The position numbers and the translations under genes are program-made. Source: Ichthyophis bannanicus (lineage: Eukaryota > Chordata > Amphibia > Gymnophiona > Ichthyophiidae). Taken from it: a stretch of DNA of 64,000 bases. The stretch lies in NCBI GenBank assembly GCA_033557465.1, contig CM066048.1:12500305-12564304 (forward strand), read 5' to 3'. The notes under the pieces were generated by a model, which made no database searches, was not told where the DNA came from, and worked only from the letters and a program-made list of their open reading frames with translations. Shown here one piece after another: positions 34,826 to 46,088 of the stretch; within the stretch, counting starts at the first letter, position 1, and each line of letters begins with the position of its first letter.

Positions 34826-36540
34826 TGTCACACTTCAGCACCCTCTGGTATATATAGGCGGTTGCCTAGGAGGGGTTGGCATGTGATGCATAGGGGAATA
34901 CATATTTATAAACCTTCTAAGTGCTGTAGCCTGGTGTCCTTTTGTAGTTGTGGTCCAAGTAAATACAGCAAAGGCCTCCGTGGGTTTAACAATAACTTTA
35001 TTGCCGCACAGGAGTTTGGTGAACTACTTCCCCAAACACAGACAAAAGATAGTGCTACGCAATTGTGTCAAATAAAAGTCCAAGAATCCCCTGATGCTTC
35101 TCAGGTACAAACTCAAAGCAAAACATTCAGCTTTCAAACTTCCTTCAGCTTCAAATACAACAGCTGTTTCTCTCCATTGGCATCGCTTTCATATACATGC
35201 TTTAAACACAGGAAAACTTTCACAGCCTTGTACTTCTCTTCACAGCTGAATTAATTAGGCTTGAGTTTCCCACAGGCAGAACGCTGCCTTTCTCCGTGGA
35301 AACTCAGGTTATAGCAAATAGGCTTTCTCAGCACTTCTATAGGATATCTTTGTACAGCTTTCACTCCTTTTACAGGATACACATATGGCTTTCAGTCCTT
35401 ATAACAAACCCCACAGTCCATAGCTGATCCACTGCTATCACTTAATGGTGCATCAATTTGCATATCCTCCGGCTCTGGGTCTGATATGTCCTTAAGACCT
35501 GGGTTAAGGGAGTCTACAGACTGCCACTGCTTAACTAGTGCTTTAAGCTGCTTCCGTTTGTTATCTCTAAAATACCTAGGCACATGTAAGGATTCCAAAT
35601 CACCAGCACCTTTTAAAATACCAGAAAAAGGGCTCACCTTCCTTCTGGTCTGCCTAGTATGTGCTTTCTGGTTGAGAGGCAAATATTTCCCTTGATACTG
35701 CTTCACTAGTTCTTTTAACACAGCGTGCTCTTCAGAGTCTAACTCTTGCCCGTGTCTGTGCTGCCTGCAATTAGTAACATGCTGAAAGGCACTTGGGCTA
35801 TACTCAGAGCTAGAGCTCCTGTCACGTTCTCTATAGCATGAAAAATTTTGCAGTCTTTTGAATGGGACTTTCTCTCTTCCCAATCTTTCCTTTATAATTC
35901 TGGCTTTGAGAGAGGATTCCAGAGAACTACTCTTATCCCTTCCAGGCAAGGTATCTGACCTTTTCCCCTGAGGTTTAAAATAGTCTCTGACCTGTTTTTG
36001 TTTGCTGTGCAGCTCACGGTAGTTCCTTCCTGGAAGCTTTTTCAGACGGCACTCCTGAGACCTGGCTGTCTCTCTGCAATCTGGCCAGCAACTCCCCAAG
36101 CACCTTGTGCCAACCGGGTATCGGTTGCTCTTGGCTTTGCTTCTCCTGGTCCCCAGATCTCTCCCTGGATCTGACCCTCCTGGACCTTCCTGGAACTGCT
36201 CTCTTTCTCCTTGCTGCTCATGGAACTCCCCGTAGTGTTCTCTCTCTCCTCCTTGTTCGAGTTCCTGTTCTCGTGCTCCCTCCTTCTTCTGACTAACAGT
36301 TGCTTCCTGGTTATGTGAACCGGGCTGCCCTATCAGGTGTGACTCCGCCCCTTTTTCTCCCACGTCAGCTCCCTGGGTTTGCCTGAAGCTAAGGTGTGGC
36401 TCTCTTTCTGCTTTCCTGTGCAGAACAGCTTTTAGGGCTGAATCCTTAACCCCTTCCTGACCTGGTTTACTGACAGCTTCTGAGGACAAAAAGTGTTTTA
36501 AACCCCTATTTTCAGGTTCTGCAACCTCTGCCTTGTCACA
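34826..36540 (-). mobile_element. Solo LTR b of the Gmr1-like Gypsy family
   Basis: 1,715 bp on the minus strand, starting TGTGACAAGG at 36540 and ending CA at 34826. A perfect 4-bp target duplication AGGT flanks it (34822-34825 and 36541-36544). The 3' end shares GGCGGTTGCCTAG (plus-strand reading) with LTR c at 49240. AATAAA lies at about 34990 on the minus strand. The first two thirds hold an uninterrupted open frame. Confidence 0.9.
35392..36540 (-). CDS. LTR-encoded ORF, copy b (382 codons, uninterrupted)
   Basis: The best-preserved member of the LTR ORF family. The frame is open from the first LTR base (TGT, Cys; it starts CDKAEVAEPENRGLK) to a stop at 35392, 382 sense codons. It contains no ATG until the last 25 or so codons, so it cannot start on its own by normal initiation near its 5' end. 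The protein is hydrophilic, rich in Glu, Gln, Arg and Ser, with basic clusters in the middle and an acidic end: DPEPEDMQIDAP, then SAMDCGVCYKD. No enzymatic motif, signal peptide or membrane segment is seen. It could be a Pol extension, a spliced accessory product or a relic; function unknown. Confidence 0.6.
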   Translation of the reverse strand, partial: CDKAEVAEPENRGLKHFLSSEAVSKPGQEGVKDSALKAVLHRKAEREPHLSFRQTQGADVGEKGAESHLIGQPGSHNQEATVSQKKEGAREQELEQGGEREHYGEFHEQQGEREQFQEGPGGSDPGRDLGTRRSKAKSNRYPVGTRCLGSCWPDCRETARSQECRLKKLPGRNYRELHSKQKQVRDYFKPQGKRSDTLPGRDKSSSLESSLKARIIKERLGREKVPFKRLQNFSCYRERDRSSSSEYSPSAFQHVTNCRQHRHGQELDSEEHAVLKELVKQYQGKYLPLNQKAHTRQTRRKVSPFSGILKGAGDLESLHVPRYFRDNKRKQLKALVKQWQSVDSLNPGLKDISDPEPEDMQIDAPLSDSSGSAMDCGVCYKD

Positions 36541-36544
36541 AGGT

Positions 36545-36937
36545 CCAGACTGATGTGTAGCCAGTGTCCTTCTGCCCTCTGTCTTGGTCTCCTCTGTTAT
36601 ACTCCTTTCATAGGTGGCAGGGGAGCCCTGCTTCAGCCTCCTGAAAATGAAACAACTATCGTTGCAAGAATTTCCCCCTCACGCCCACGAACAGAGTTCC
36701 CAGCACAAGTCAGCTATAACTGCAGGAAGCTCTGTGGCCGCCAGTGCGATGCAGATGTTTAGCAGGTCTGGACATCTGGATTGGATGTACAGACCCGCTA
36801 AACGGGGATCAGAGTGACCCCCTAAGTGTTTAGTAATTCCTTTGCATTGCTTGTTCAGCTCTGTGTTGATAAAAAATTTGGTTTAGTTTCCAGACAGGAA
36901 ATACATTTTGTTTTGAAAGATTTCCTGATCTCAGTTT
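36545..36937. other. No gene recognised
   Basis: Short frames only. Sequence between solo LTR b and a mariner MITE with no recognisable feature. Confidence 0.35.
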
Positions 36938-37145
36938 CAGGGGTGGCCCAAAAAAAGTGAGAACATCTCGTATCATATAAGTTATTTAAAAATTCAAAAA
37001 GACAGATGTAAACAATTGACAAAAACAGAAAGATGGCGACCGGAAATTGTCGAAATAAAGACATCATATAGCTAAAAAAGGTAAATAAGTAAACCATTTA
37101 AGCTTTTAATTTACGAGATATTCTCACTTGTTTTGGGCCACCCTG
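36938..37145. mobile_element. Mariner-like MITE
   Basis: 208 bp with terminal inverted repeats of about 34 bp: CAGGGGTGGCCCAAAA on the left and the complement of CAGGGTGGCCCAAAAC on the right. Both are followed inward by AGTGAGAA and ATCTCGTA blocks. GGGTGGCCC is typical of mariner ends. It is followed by a short (TA)n run; the TA target site cannot be defined on the left. No coding capacity. Confidence 0.8.
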
Positions 37146-37165
37146 TATATATATATATATTAGCA

Positions 37166-37775
37166 CCGTGAGATATTAATACTATTTAGTTTATATGTAC
37201 ATGTGTGTATGTCACTGAGTGTGCTCTTTGCATTACTGCATTAAGCAGAGATCTGTTATAAAGACAGCACTACATGCTGATTTTCGTTTTGATTCTAGAC
37301 ACTAGTCTTGAACCTCTTAGTCAAGCAATCATTTTAATATTGTGATTTTCCTAATATGGAAGATCTTTGTCACCATTCAGTACATACTGCAGGAAAGAAA
37401 CTTCTCTCTTGTCAAATCAGTTTCCTTCCAGCCCAGACCTTTGAATTTCCAAAATATATTAAGAACATCATACATATTTGTAAAAGGTTTTATTTAGTAC
37501 CATGATTTGAAGATAGTGGCAACATTCTGCATGAAAGAAAAAAAATCTTTTTGCTCATTGCCTTACTTGAGAAAAAAAAATAACATGCCGTCAGTAATTC
37601 AGGGCTTGAAAACGCAGTCTCAACAGATGAACTGCAAGCAAAAGGATTTGCATTCCAGACAGGACATGTATTTGAGGAATTTGATTCTTTATCAGACGTG
37701 CTTAATACTTCATAGAAGGGGGGGGGGGGGAGAAGCAAAATGGAGTGACAGGCAATCAAGTACTAGGTCAGAAAA
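37166..37775. other. No gene recognised
   Basis: AT-rich sequence with a poly-G run at 37719-37730. Bases 37735-37772 resemble 41448-41485 (shared AGTACTAGGTCAG), which may mark a shared unknown repeat. Confidence 0.35.
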
Positions 37776-38215
37776 CATAAGAACATAAGATATGCCATAC
37801 TGGGTCAGACCAAGGTCCATCAAGCCCAGTATCCTCTTTCCAACAGTGGCAAATCCAAGTCACAAGTACCTGGCAGATTCCCAAAAAGGCACACAGGTTC
37901 CACAATGCTTGCCCCAGGGTAATCCAGTTGATTTCATGGGTCCTCTTGGTTTATGCACCTTTCCTCCAGGAACTTGTCCAAACCTTTTTAAACCCAGCTA
38001 CACTAACAACTTTTACTACATCCTCCAGTAACACATTCCAGAGTTTGATTACATATTTTTTCTTATTAGTCTTAAATGGGTTACATTGTAGCTTCATTTG
38101 TGTGTCCCCTAGTCTTTCTACTTTTTGATAGCGTAAGTAATCAATCTAAGCTTACCCATTTCACTCCATTCATTAATATATAGACCTCTATCATATTTTG
38201 GCCATCTCTTGGATA
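37776..38215 (-). mobile_element. CR1 first-lineage 3' end (minus, copy F)
   Basis: Reads as the reverse complement of the CR1 tail: CATAAGAACATAAGATATGCC, then ATACTGGGTCAGACCAAGG, and back through the ORF2 end to the block encoding YILMNGVE near 38200. Heavily decayed. Confidence 0.8.
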
Positions 38216-41200
38216 TGTTTAGACCCTCTACCCTTTGTGCAGCAGCGGCCAAGAAAGAAACATAGAAACATAGAAACATGACGACAGAAAAAGACCACAT
38301 GGCCTATCTAGTCTGTCCTTCCATAAAAATAACTACAACAGTCCACTTTTTACCTTTAGAGATCCTCTGTGTTGGTCCCATGCTTTTTTGAATTCAGTTA
38401 CTGTCCTCATCTCTACCACCTCCACTGGGAGACTATTCCACGGATCCACTACTCTTTCTGTAAAGAAATATTTCCGCATATCACTCCTGAATCTATCTCC
38501 CTTCACCCTCATCCCATGTCCCCTCATAGCAGAACTTGCTTTCAATTGAAAGAGGCTCTCTCCCTGAACATTTATGCCATGGAGGTATTTAAACATCTCA
38601 AACATATCACCTCTATCCCGCCTTTCCTCTAAGGTGTACATATTAAGATCCTTCAGTCTGTCCTCATATGCTTTATAATGAAGCCCATTAATCATTTTAG
38701 TAGCCACCCTCTGCACCGACTCCATCCTGTTCACATCCTTTTGAAGGTGCGGTCTCCAGAACTGCACACCATACTCCAAATGAGGTCGCACCAAAGACTT
38801 ATACAGAGGCATTATCACCTCCTTTTTTCTGCTAGCCATTCCTCTCCGTATGCACCCAAGCATCCTTCTAGCTTTTGCCGTCGCCTTTTCTACCTGTTTA
38901 GCTACTTTAAGATCATCAGACACAACCACGCCTAGGTCCCGCTCTTCTTTAGTGGACAAAAGAATGCTAGGAATCATAAGGAAAGGAATGAAGAATAAAA
39001 CCAAGGATATTATAATGCCTCTGTATCTTTTCATGGTGCGACCACACCTTGAAAATTGTGTGCAATTTTGGTCACCATAACTTAAAAAAGATATAGCACA
39101 ATTAGAAAACATACAGAGAAGAGTCACTAAAAGGTTAGGGCTCTTCAACTTGGAAAATTGATGGCCGAGGGGAGATATGATAGAGGTCTATATATTAATA
39201 AATGGAGTGGATTGGGTAAGACTAATAAGAGAAAATATGTAATCAAATTCTGGAATTTGTTACTGGAGGATGTAGTAAAAGCTGTTAAAGATGTTAAAAA
39301 GAATCAGACCAAGGACAGATCCCTGTGGCATACCACTTGTAACCTCCTTCTCCTCAGAGTGAGCTCCATCTACCTCTACCCTTTGTCACCTCCCATTCAA
39401 CCAATTTCTTACCCAATCAGTAACTTTATGGTCCATGCCTAGGGTACTCAGTTTGTTGATAAGTCGCCTGTGTGGAACGGTGTCAAAGGCTTTACTGAAA
39501 TCTAAATACACCACATCTAGAGCTCTCCCTCGGTCCAACTCTCTGGTCACCCAGTCAAAGAAATCAATCAGATTTGTCTGACTAGACCTGCCTCTGATGA
39601 ATCCATGCTGCCTCTGATCCTGAAATCCATTAGACTCCAGAGACCTCACCGTTATCACTTTGAGCAGCTTTTCCAATAATTTACTCACCACAGAGGTTAG
39701 ACTAACTGGCCTGTAGTTTTCAACCACATCCTTACGTCCACTTTTGTGTAGAGGGACCACATGTGCCTCTCTTCAGTCCTTTGGCACCACTCCTGACTCC
39801 AAAGAGGCATTGAAAAGGTCAGTCAGTGGAGCTGCTAGAATGTTCCCAAGTTCCTTCAGTATTCTCGGATGTATCCCATCCGGTCCCATCGCTTTGTCTA
39901 ATTTTAGTTTAGCTAGTTCCTCGTGAACACAGTCTTCTGAAAATCATTTGAGATCCCTGCTGCTTCTGTTTCTGTTTATGGGTGTTTTCTGAGGTCCTGC
40001 TTTATCCTCATTAATTTCTACATATCCCTCCCCTTCACCCTTGAGACTTAAAATACCATTTTTGCCCTTCCTCCTCTCACTAACATATGTGAAAAATGTC
40101 TTATCCTCCCATTTTATTGCATTGGCTATTTCTTCTTCTTTTAGTATCTTTGCTTTCTTAACTACATTGCTAGCTTCTCTAAGGTTTTCCAAATATAGAT
40201 GACTGTTTTCCTCTTTCTGTGATCTCTTGTATTTCATGAAGGCCTCCCTCTTTTTCTTCACATTTTCAGCTACTTCTTTTGAGAACCACAGCACCCTCCT
40301 TTTCCTCTTACCTTTATTTACTTTTCTAACAAAAAGATTTGTTGCCCTTAAAAAATCTCCTTTGAATTTTGCCCACTGTTTTTCTACATCCCCCAGTTGT
40401 TCTCATCCCACTAACGACTTCTTGAGGTATTGGCCCATCTTAGCAAAGTTAGTTTTCCTAACGTCTAAGACCCTCACTTTTGAATGGATTTTATCAGCCC
40501 TAGTCCTAATACTGAACTATACCATTTGGTGATCACTGGATGGAAGATGATCTCCCACGATAACATAAGAAACACTTTCACAATTGTTAAGCACCAAGTC
40601 CAGTATGGCCGCTTCACGTGTGGGATCTGTTACCAATTGCCTGAATAGTTCTCTCTGTAGAGAATCCAGGACCTCCTTACTTCCAGATGACACCGCAGCA
40701 GGAATGTGCCAATCAATATCCAGCATATTGAAATCACCTATCAGTAGCACTTCCCCTTTCCTGGCAATGCTGCGTATGTCTTCTATTAAATCTCCATCCA
40801 CTTCTTCCCTTTCCTTCTTTCTAGTTTAACCCACAGTCCCTTCTCTCTCCCTTTTAAGTGCTGTAATTCTATAGTTTTAATATTATTTATTTATTTTTAC
40901 ATATAGTGCAACTCCTCCTTCCTACCCTGTCCTTTCTGAATAAAGTACTGCCTCGTATCGTTACATCCCATTCATGGTTGTCTGTGAACCATGTCTCTGT
41001 AACCACACTAAATCCAAGTCAACCTCTTCCATTAAAGCCTCAACATCTGGGATCTTATTTCCCATGCTATGAGCATTCACACTGCTTTCCAGATGTTGTC
41101 CCTTTTACCCATTTCTATAGAGGTTTTGAATGTTTCACTTACCATGGGACTTTCTTCACCCATCCCCAACAAATCTAGTTTAAAACCCTCTTCAGTAGGT

Positions 41201-41575
41201 TAGCCAGTCTGCTACTGAAGCCACGTCAACCCTTCTTGGACAGATGGATGCCATCTCTGCTCTGCAGCCCTTGGAACATCATCCCATGGTCCAAGAAACC
41301 TAATTTGCATAATGGTTGGCTCTGCCCTGATCTCTGTGGTTCCTGAAGCTTTATGGATTTCATCCAAATGAAGTTGGTCATCTTCAGACAGAACCTGTCA
41401 AGGTTTTCTTGTATCCTAACAAACCTTTGCCCAGAAAAACATTCAGGGAGTAACAGACAATAAAGTACTAGGTCAGGAAAAAAAGAATAGAGTCTGATAA
41501 AGCTGATACAGAATGGAAAGGGAGCAATGCTATCAGTTTCCAATTAGATTAATGCTGGGGGAAGGAGAGAAACTG
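38216..41575 (-). mobile_element. CR1 second-lineage copy H, interleaved with a first-lineage fragment
   Basis: Minus-strand second-lineage CR1 occupies 38257-38962 and 39292-41575. Between these, and in a scrap at 38236-38256, lies plus-strand first-lineage CR1 (38963-39290). Copy H includes ORF2 RT blocks (RPVSLTSVVSKLLEKLL, VYLDFSKAFDTVPHRRL), an endonuclease part (LLIGDFNMLDIDW at about 40740) and the ORF1 end (LQSRDGIHLSKKG at about 41226-41264). All frames are broken. It is the longest second-lineage copy here. Confidence 0.8.
38963..39290 (+). mobile_element. First-lineage CR1 fragment embedded in copy H
   Basis: Plus-strand CR1 ORF2 C-terminal region ([19 protein letters not shown], then VRPHLENCVQFW) with internal deletions. 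It replaces about 220 bp of the second-lineage RT. A 17-bp piece of the same first-lineage region (GTGCAGCAGCGGCCAAG) lies at 38239-38255, on the other side of the second-lineage block. Confidence 0.75.
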
Positions 41576-41588
41576 ATGCAATGAAGCT

Positions 41589-42901
41589 TGTGATAAGGAA
41601 GCTTATCAGGGCCCAGGAAACAAGGATAAAGAGGGTGAATTTACCCTTATTAAAGGACCTGTATTGCAAGGTCAGAGATACAAAACCCCAGTTGTACCTA
41701 GAAACCAGATTGTACCAGGCTGCAATAGGTTGCAGAGTGTCCCTAGTGGTGAGAAGGAGGGGGGAAAGCAAGCTCAGAGTAAGGAACCCTTACGTCACTG
41801 ACTTCCCCAATTACTCAGCTGCCAAGAGGCAGACTGATTTGCCACACCTGAGGGGAGAAAAGGCAGGGTTAGAACCTGGGAGGTTTAAAACTAGGACAGA
41901 ATATTCAAGAGAGGGGAGGAGAAGGAGTAGGAATGCCTACTAGAGGAGAAATGGAGCTGAAGCCTTGAGAACCAAGAGCCCATGCTGGAGAACAAGACAG
42001 GGAAGCTCAGATACATGCTGGCTAGAATATGGGGGAGGAACAACTGAATCAAGCCTTGACCCAGGTATGAGTTTTGGAAGCCTGTCTGATTGGGAGCATT
42101 ACAGTTTTGCTAGAGACAGCGCTTGCCCTGATGGGAGGCAGTCAGCTAAGCCCTCTGAGCCAGAAGTAGAACCAATGCAGCTAGGAGAACAGGACTTAGT
42201 TCTGGAAGACGATGATTCTTACATGGACTGTTCTTTATGCCAAACTGCCAAGCACAAAGAAGTCCTGAGAGGGAATACATCATAAGGGAACCTTCCAGAG
42301 TCCAGTACCCTAGAGAGCCTGTGTGTGAACAGGAAAGGTTCTTTGAAAAGGAAAATACTTGTGCTGAGAATGTGTGCAGCTGCTTAATTGTTTGCGCATT
42401 GACCAGCTGAAGTCAGTGCAGTGCAGAGCTTATGCCATACTCACGGTGGATTTAAGAAGTTCTTTTGGAAGAGAAAAGAGAGCTGATTATGTGAAGCTGA
42501 TATTTTTGGTTTTGTTTTAAACAGCACTGCTAGGCACGTTTGCTAGCAGTGGCTGTGGAAAAGACTTTTTGCTTTGCAGTGAAGGACATTACAAGCTGTT
42601 TGTGCTTAAGTTCAGTTATATCCTGTTGTACTAAATACAATCCTGGAGAAGAAATCCAATAGGTGACATTTTGTGAACCTTATGTGTGTTTACCTCATAA
42701 ATAAATTCTGTCAATGCCTTAACTCTGGACCCAACTACAAAAGAGTGGGTTTTTTCTGCCTAAAAGTCAAGTGTAACCTGACTGGACTACCTTTCCCTGG
42801 TGCACTTCAAAGTCAGTCAGTTGGGCACATTGCTGAAGTGGTGGAATCTGCTATAACAAGCATGCCCCTCCACACTGCTGTAAGGGGCTATGGGCGTGAC
42901 A
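41589..42901 (+). repeat. 5' LTR
   Basis: 1,313 bp, TGTGATAAGG to GTGACA. AATAAA at about 42701-42706. Differs from the 3' LTR by only a few percent by eye, including one extra G near 41757-41763 that frameshifts the LTR ORF in this copy (41589-42285, ending after EDDDSYMDCSLCQT). The sequence after it (TGGCATAG from 42903) is a possible primer-binding site that I cannot assign to a tRNA. Confidence 0.9.
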
Positions 42902-43233
42902 GTGGCATAGTTGTTGGATACTTGTGCACTGAAGGATACCAGGAAAGTTCAATAAAGACACACAGCCACAAGATTTTCAAGCCAAGCAAGGTGAAAATGA
43001 AATTCTTCCCTGACGGATGAGCAGAAGGGGTGATCCAGGAGCAGTTCCTGACGAAAGGATGTTGTATAAGCAAGAGGCCACGCTGGTATAAGGTAAAAAG
43101 TACCTAGTCATGACCAGTGCTGGATAGAAAAAGTCTGTGCAGAGGCATTTTAAAAAAAAAAAGAAAAGAAAGGAGGCTGTTTGTGGGGTGCCACCCTTTG
43201 TGTTTTTTCTTTTTATCTCTTGCAGGTGTTATT

Positions 43234-44799
43234 ATGGATCCTAAGGAGCTGGTAAGCTGGATGGCGGCCCAATTCTCCCGTCAGCAGAAGATGGCGCAGC
43301 AGGCCCAGGAAGCTGCACTCACCGTCTTGCGAGAACAGCAGAAACCAGTTATTGACTTGGTCGAAGCCTTGATTGCACTTCGGAGCCAACGAGAAGGAGC
43401 GGTATCAGCTGCACCAGTACCGGTTAATCCACTTATGGACAATGTGGGACAGTTTCAGGGTGTTGGGGCTTTTAGTTTCGGGAAACTCACCCCTGAAGAT
43501 AACATAGACGATTTTCTAGAGTCGTTTGAGAAAGTGGCACTAGCTCTAGGTTGGCCGGAGGCACAGTGGGCAGTAAGGCTGGCTACATCATTACCTGGGG
43601 AGGCGCTTGCCGCCTATAGAGACATGCCAGCGGCCCAAGCTCTAAACTATAAAGCTGTTAAATGTGCAATTAAGGACCGGTTAGGGCTAACTCCTACCGT
43701 ATATAGGCGCATGTTTCGGGCCACAGTGTTGAGAGCGGGCGAAACGCCAAAAGCTCTGAGTCAGAGGATTAGAGGACTAGCTCTAAAATGGCTAGCTCCT
43801 GAGGGAAAATCTGTAGAGATGATTTTGGACACTATTATGCTAGAACAATTTATGTCAGCCGTGCCAAAAGATTTACAATCTTTTCTCATCAAGCAGAATT
43901 GCCAAAGCATGGGAGAGGCAACCCTGTCATCTGAACGCTTTATGGAAGCCGAGTTGGCTTATCAGAAAATGGGTAGCTCTCTGAAAACAGGTGCTGAGGT
44001 AAGCTTTGCTGTATCAGAAAAGAAGGAGGGAAAAGATATTGTGTTTGGAAGTGATGCTGTGCCTACACAAGATATGAAGTGGGCTAGGAAAAAATGTTTC
44101 CAGTGTGGGAAGTGGGGACATTTGCAAAAGGGTTGCAAGTCTCGCACTAATTTAACGGGTACCAGTTTAAAACGGACTGGAGAAGGTTTCCTTTTGATGA
44201 TTGAGATACAGGGAATTACTACCAGTGCTCTTTTGGACTCCGGTGCAGACCAAAGTATGTTATCCAAAAGACTTTGGGAAAAAATAGAGGCCCAGGATAA
44301 TTTTGTGCCTAGAAAGCCTGAGAGTAATGTATGCATTAGATGCATTCATGGGGCTGCCTCATTTTATCCCACCTATAAGCTAACGGTTAAGGGTTTGGGA
44401 GTCCAGAAAGAAATTCCAATAGCAGTAGTGCCAAAACTCCCATATGATTTGATTTTGGGTAGGGACTGGCCTCAGTTTAAACAGGGTTTAGCAGAAGGAC
44501 TAGAACAGAAGAGTGGCCTTGTATCAACCCGATCACAGGATAGAGCCAATACCCAGGAAGATGAGGGACAGGTAGATTTACCTTCTCATGATGACCTAGT
44601 GACTCCTTCATCTGGAAAAGTTAAAAAGGGAAAAGCGCAAAAGCATCATGAGAGGCGCTGTAGGGCACAGGGAAGGGCTAGTATGGAGCTCAGCCAAGGC
44701 TTACCCTGGGTGCCAGCGGAGATAGTGGAAAAGTTTCTGAATTTTCCCCAGGAACAGCGAGCTGATCCGGCTCTCACCCGAGCATTTGAATATGCTTGA
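43234..44799 (+). CDS. Gag-protease of Gmr1-like Gypsy element
   Basis: Start chosen at ATG 43234 (MDPKELVSWMAAQ), which follows a pyrimidine tract and CAG at 43203-43225; an in-frame ATG at 43117 would add 39 unlikely residues. Order: an N-terminal helical region, then a capsid with the SCAN-like C-terminal half (LRAGETPKALSQRIRGLALK, LEQFMSAVPKDLQ). Next come a zinc knuckle CFQCGKWGHLQKGC (about 44097-44138) and an aspartic protease with LLDSGADQSML (about 44229-44260) and LILGRDW (about 44450-44470). Gag packages the RNA and the protease cuts Gag-Pol. The frame ends at TGA 44797. It looks intact up to that stop, about 521 codons. Confidence 0.85.
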   Translation: MDPKELVSWMAAQFSRQQKMAQQAQEAALTVLREQQKPVIDLVEALIALRSQREGAVSAAPVPVNPLMDNVGQFQGVGAFSFGKLTPEDNIDDFLESFEKVALALGWPEAQWAVRLATSLPGEALAAYRDMPAAQALNYKAVKCAIKDRLGLTPTVYRRMFRATVLRAGETPKALSQRIRGLALKWLAPEGKSVEMILDTIMLEQFMSAVPKDLQSFLIKQNCQSMGEATLSSERFMEAELAYQKMGSSLKTGAEVSFAVSEKKEGKDIVFGSDAVPTQDMKWARKKCFQCGKWGHLQKGCKSRTNLTGTSLKRTGEGFLLMIEIQGITTSALLDSGADQSMLSKRLWEKIEAQDNFVPRKPESNVCIRCIHGAASFYPTYKLTVKGLGVQKEIPIAVVPKLPYDLILGRDWPQFKQGLAEGLEQKSGLVSTRSQDRANTQEDEGQVDLPSHDDLVTPSSGKVKKGKAQKHHERRCRAQGRASMELSQGLPWVPAEIVEKFLNFPQEQRADPALTRAFEYA

Positions 44800-46060
44800 G
44801 AGGGGTGAGAGACTCTTCCCAGATTCATACTGGATAATGAGATATTGTATAGAGAAAGTCAGGACCCCCGTACTGGGACGATTCGAAAGCAGTTAGTGGT
44901 ACCCACAACTTTTAAGGGCCTAGTTTTGAGACTTGCCCATGATCATCCTGTAGGTGGCCATAAAGGGGTGCAGGGAACGTTGGATCAAATTTTGATACGT
45001 TTTTATTGTCCTGGCATTTTTAAAGAAACCGCCCGGTTCTGTGCCGCCTGCCCGGCGTGCCAGCGTGTTACAGCAACTCGGCCCCCCAATGGCGCATTTA
45101 GTTCCAACACCCATTATATCAGATCCGGTGGGGCACATCGCTATAGACATAGTGGGACCATTGATTAAATCCCCCCAAGGTTTCCAGTACATCCTAGTTA
45201 TGGTGGATCAGGCAACTAGGTTTCCCTGGGCTGTTCCTTTACGAAATATTTCGGCAAAAACGGTAGCGTTGGAATTGGTAAAATTATTTTGTGAAATAGG
45301 TTTCCCCAGGGGAATTGTTAACAGACCGAGGGTCCAACTTTATATCTAAGTATTTAGCCCAGGTCTGGGATGCTTTTGGCATTCATCTCATAAAAACATC
45401 TGCCTATCATCTTCAGTCGAACGGTTTGGTAGAAAGGTTAAACCAAACTTTGAAGCAGATGTTAAGAAGAGGTTTAGCAGGAAATTTAAAAGAATGGGAT
45501 ATGTTGTTGCCTTTTGTCTTATATGCCTGCTGGGAACGGATTCAGGTTTCCCTAGGCGTATCCCCCTATGAGCTGATGTATGGTCGAACACCTCGTGGTC
45601 TTTTAGATATCTTAAGGGAGCAATGGTTAGAGCCAGAATCTGAGGACAAGGGAGTTCCCCAGTTCTTGCAGGATTTGAGAGCACGTTTAAATAGAGCATC
45701 ACAGGTTGCAGAAAGAAATTTGCAGGACAGTCAGGTACGCCAGAAGGGGTGGTATGACCGAAAGGCCAAGCCTCGCCAGTTGACTCTGGGCGAGAAAGTT
45801 TTGGTACAAGTAGCAGGTAACACCCCAAAATTAGAAGTATAGTGGAAAGGGCCCTGGAAGGTAGTCAAACAGGTGAGCCCAGTATCCTATGTGGTAGAAA
45901 ATTCTAAGGGTCGCAGGCAGACGTACCACGTAAACGTCCTTAGATCTTGGCAACAGAGATCTACAACGGACAATATCCCTAATACAAATCAGGCCGCAGA
46001 TAAGTCGTCAAAAGGTAATAGTGCCCTCACCGGAATTACGGACTGCTTGGGGGGACCTTC
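44800..46060 (+). pseudogene. Gypsy integrase (Gmr1-like), broken by stops and frameshifts
   Basis: Continues in the gag-protease frame after TGA at 44797 and a second TGA at 44806. The zinc-binding HHCC region reads LAHDHPVGGHKG and FCAACPACQR (44925-45070). A frameshift near 45085 leads to IAIDIVGPL with the first catalytic Asp. Another near 45310 leads to LTDRGSNF with the second Asp, then NGLVERLNQ with the catalytic Glu. A TAG at 45840 precedes the C-terminal GPY/F-type module (GPWKVVKQVSPVSYVVE, TYHVNVLRSW). Integrase inserts the element DNA into the host genome. This copy could not be translated as one protein. Confidence 0.85.
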
Positions 46061-46088
46061 GCAACCTCCGCCAGCCCGTAATAATTTA

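Noticed and set aside
37719..37730. Poly-G run as a possible regulatory G-quadruplex
   Set aside because: A single homopolymer run next to decayed repeats; simple slippage explains it.
42902..42925. Definite primer-binding site after the 5' LTR
   Set aside because: TGGCATAGTTG has the right start but I could not match it to a particular tRNA, so it is mentioned only as a possibility.
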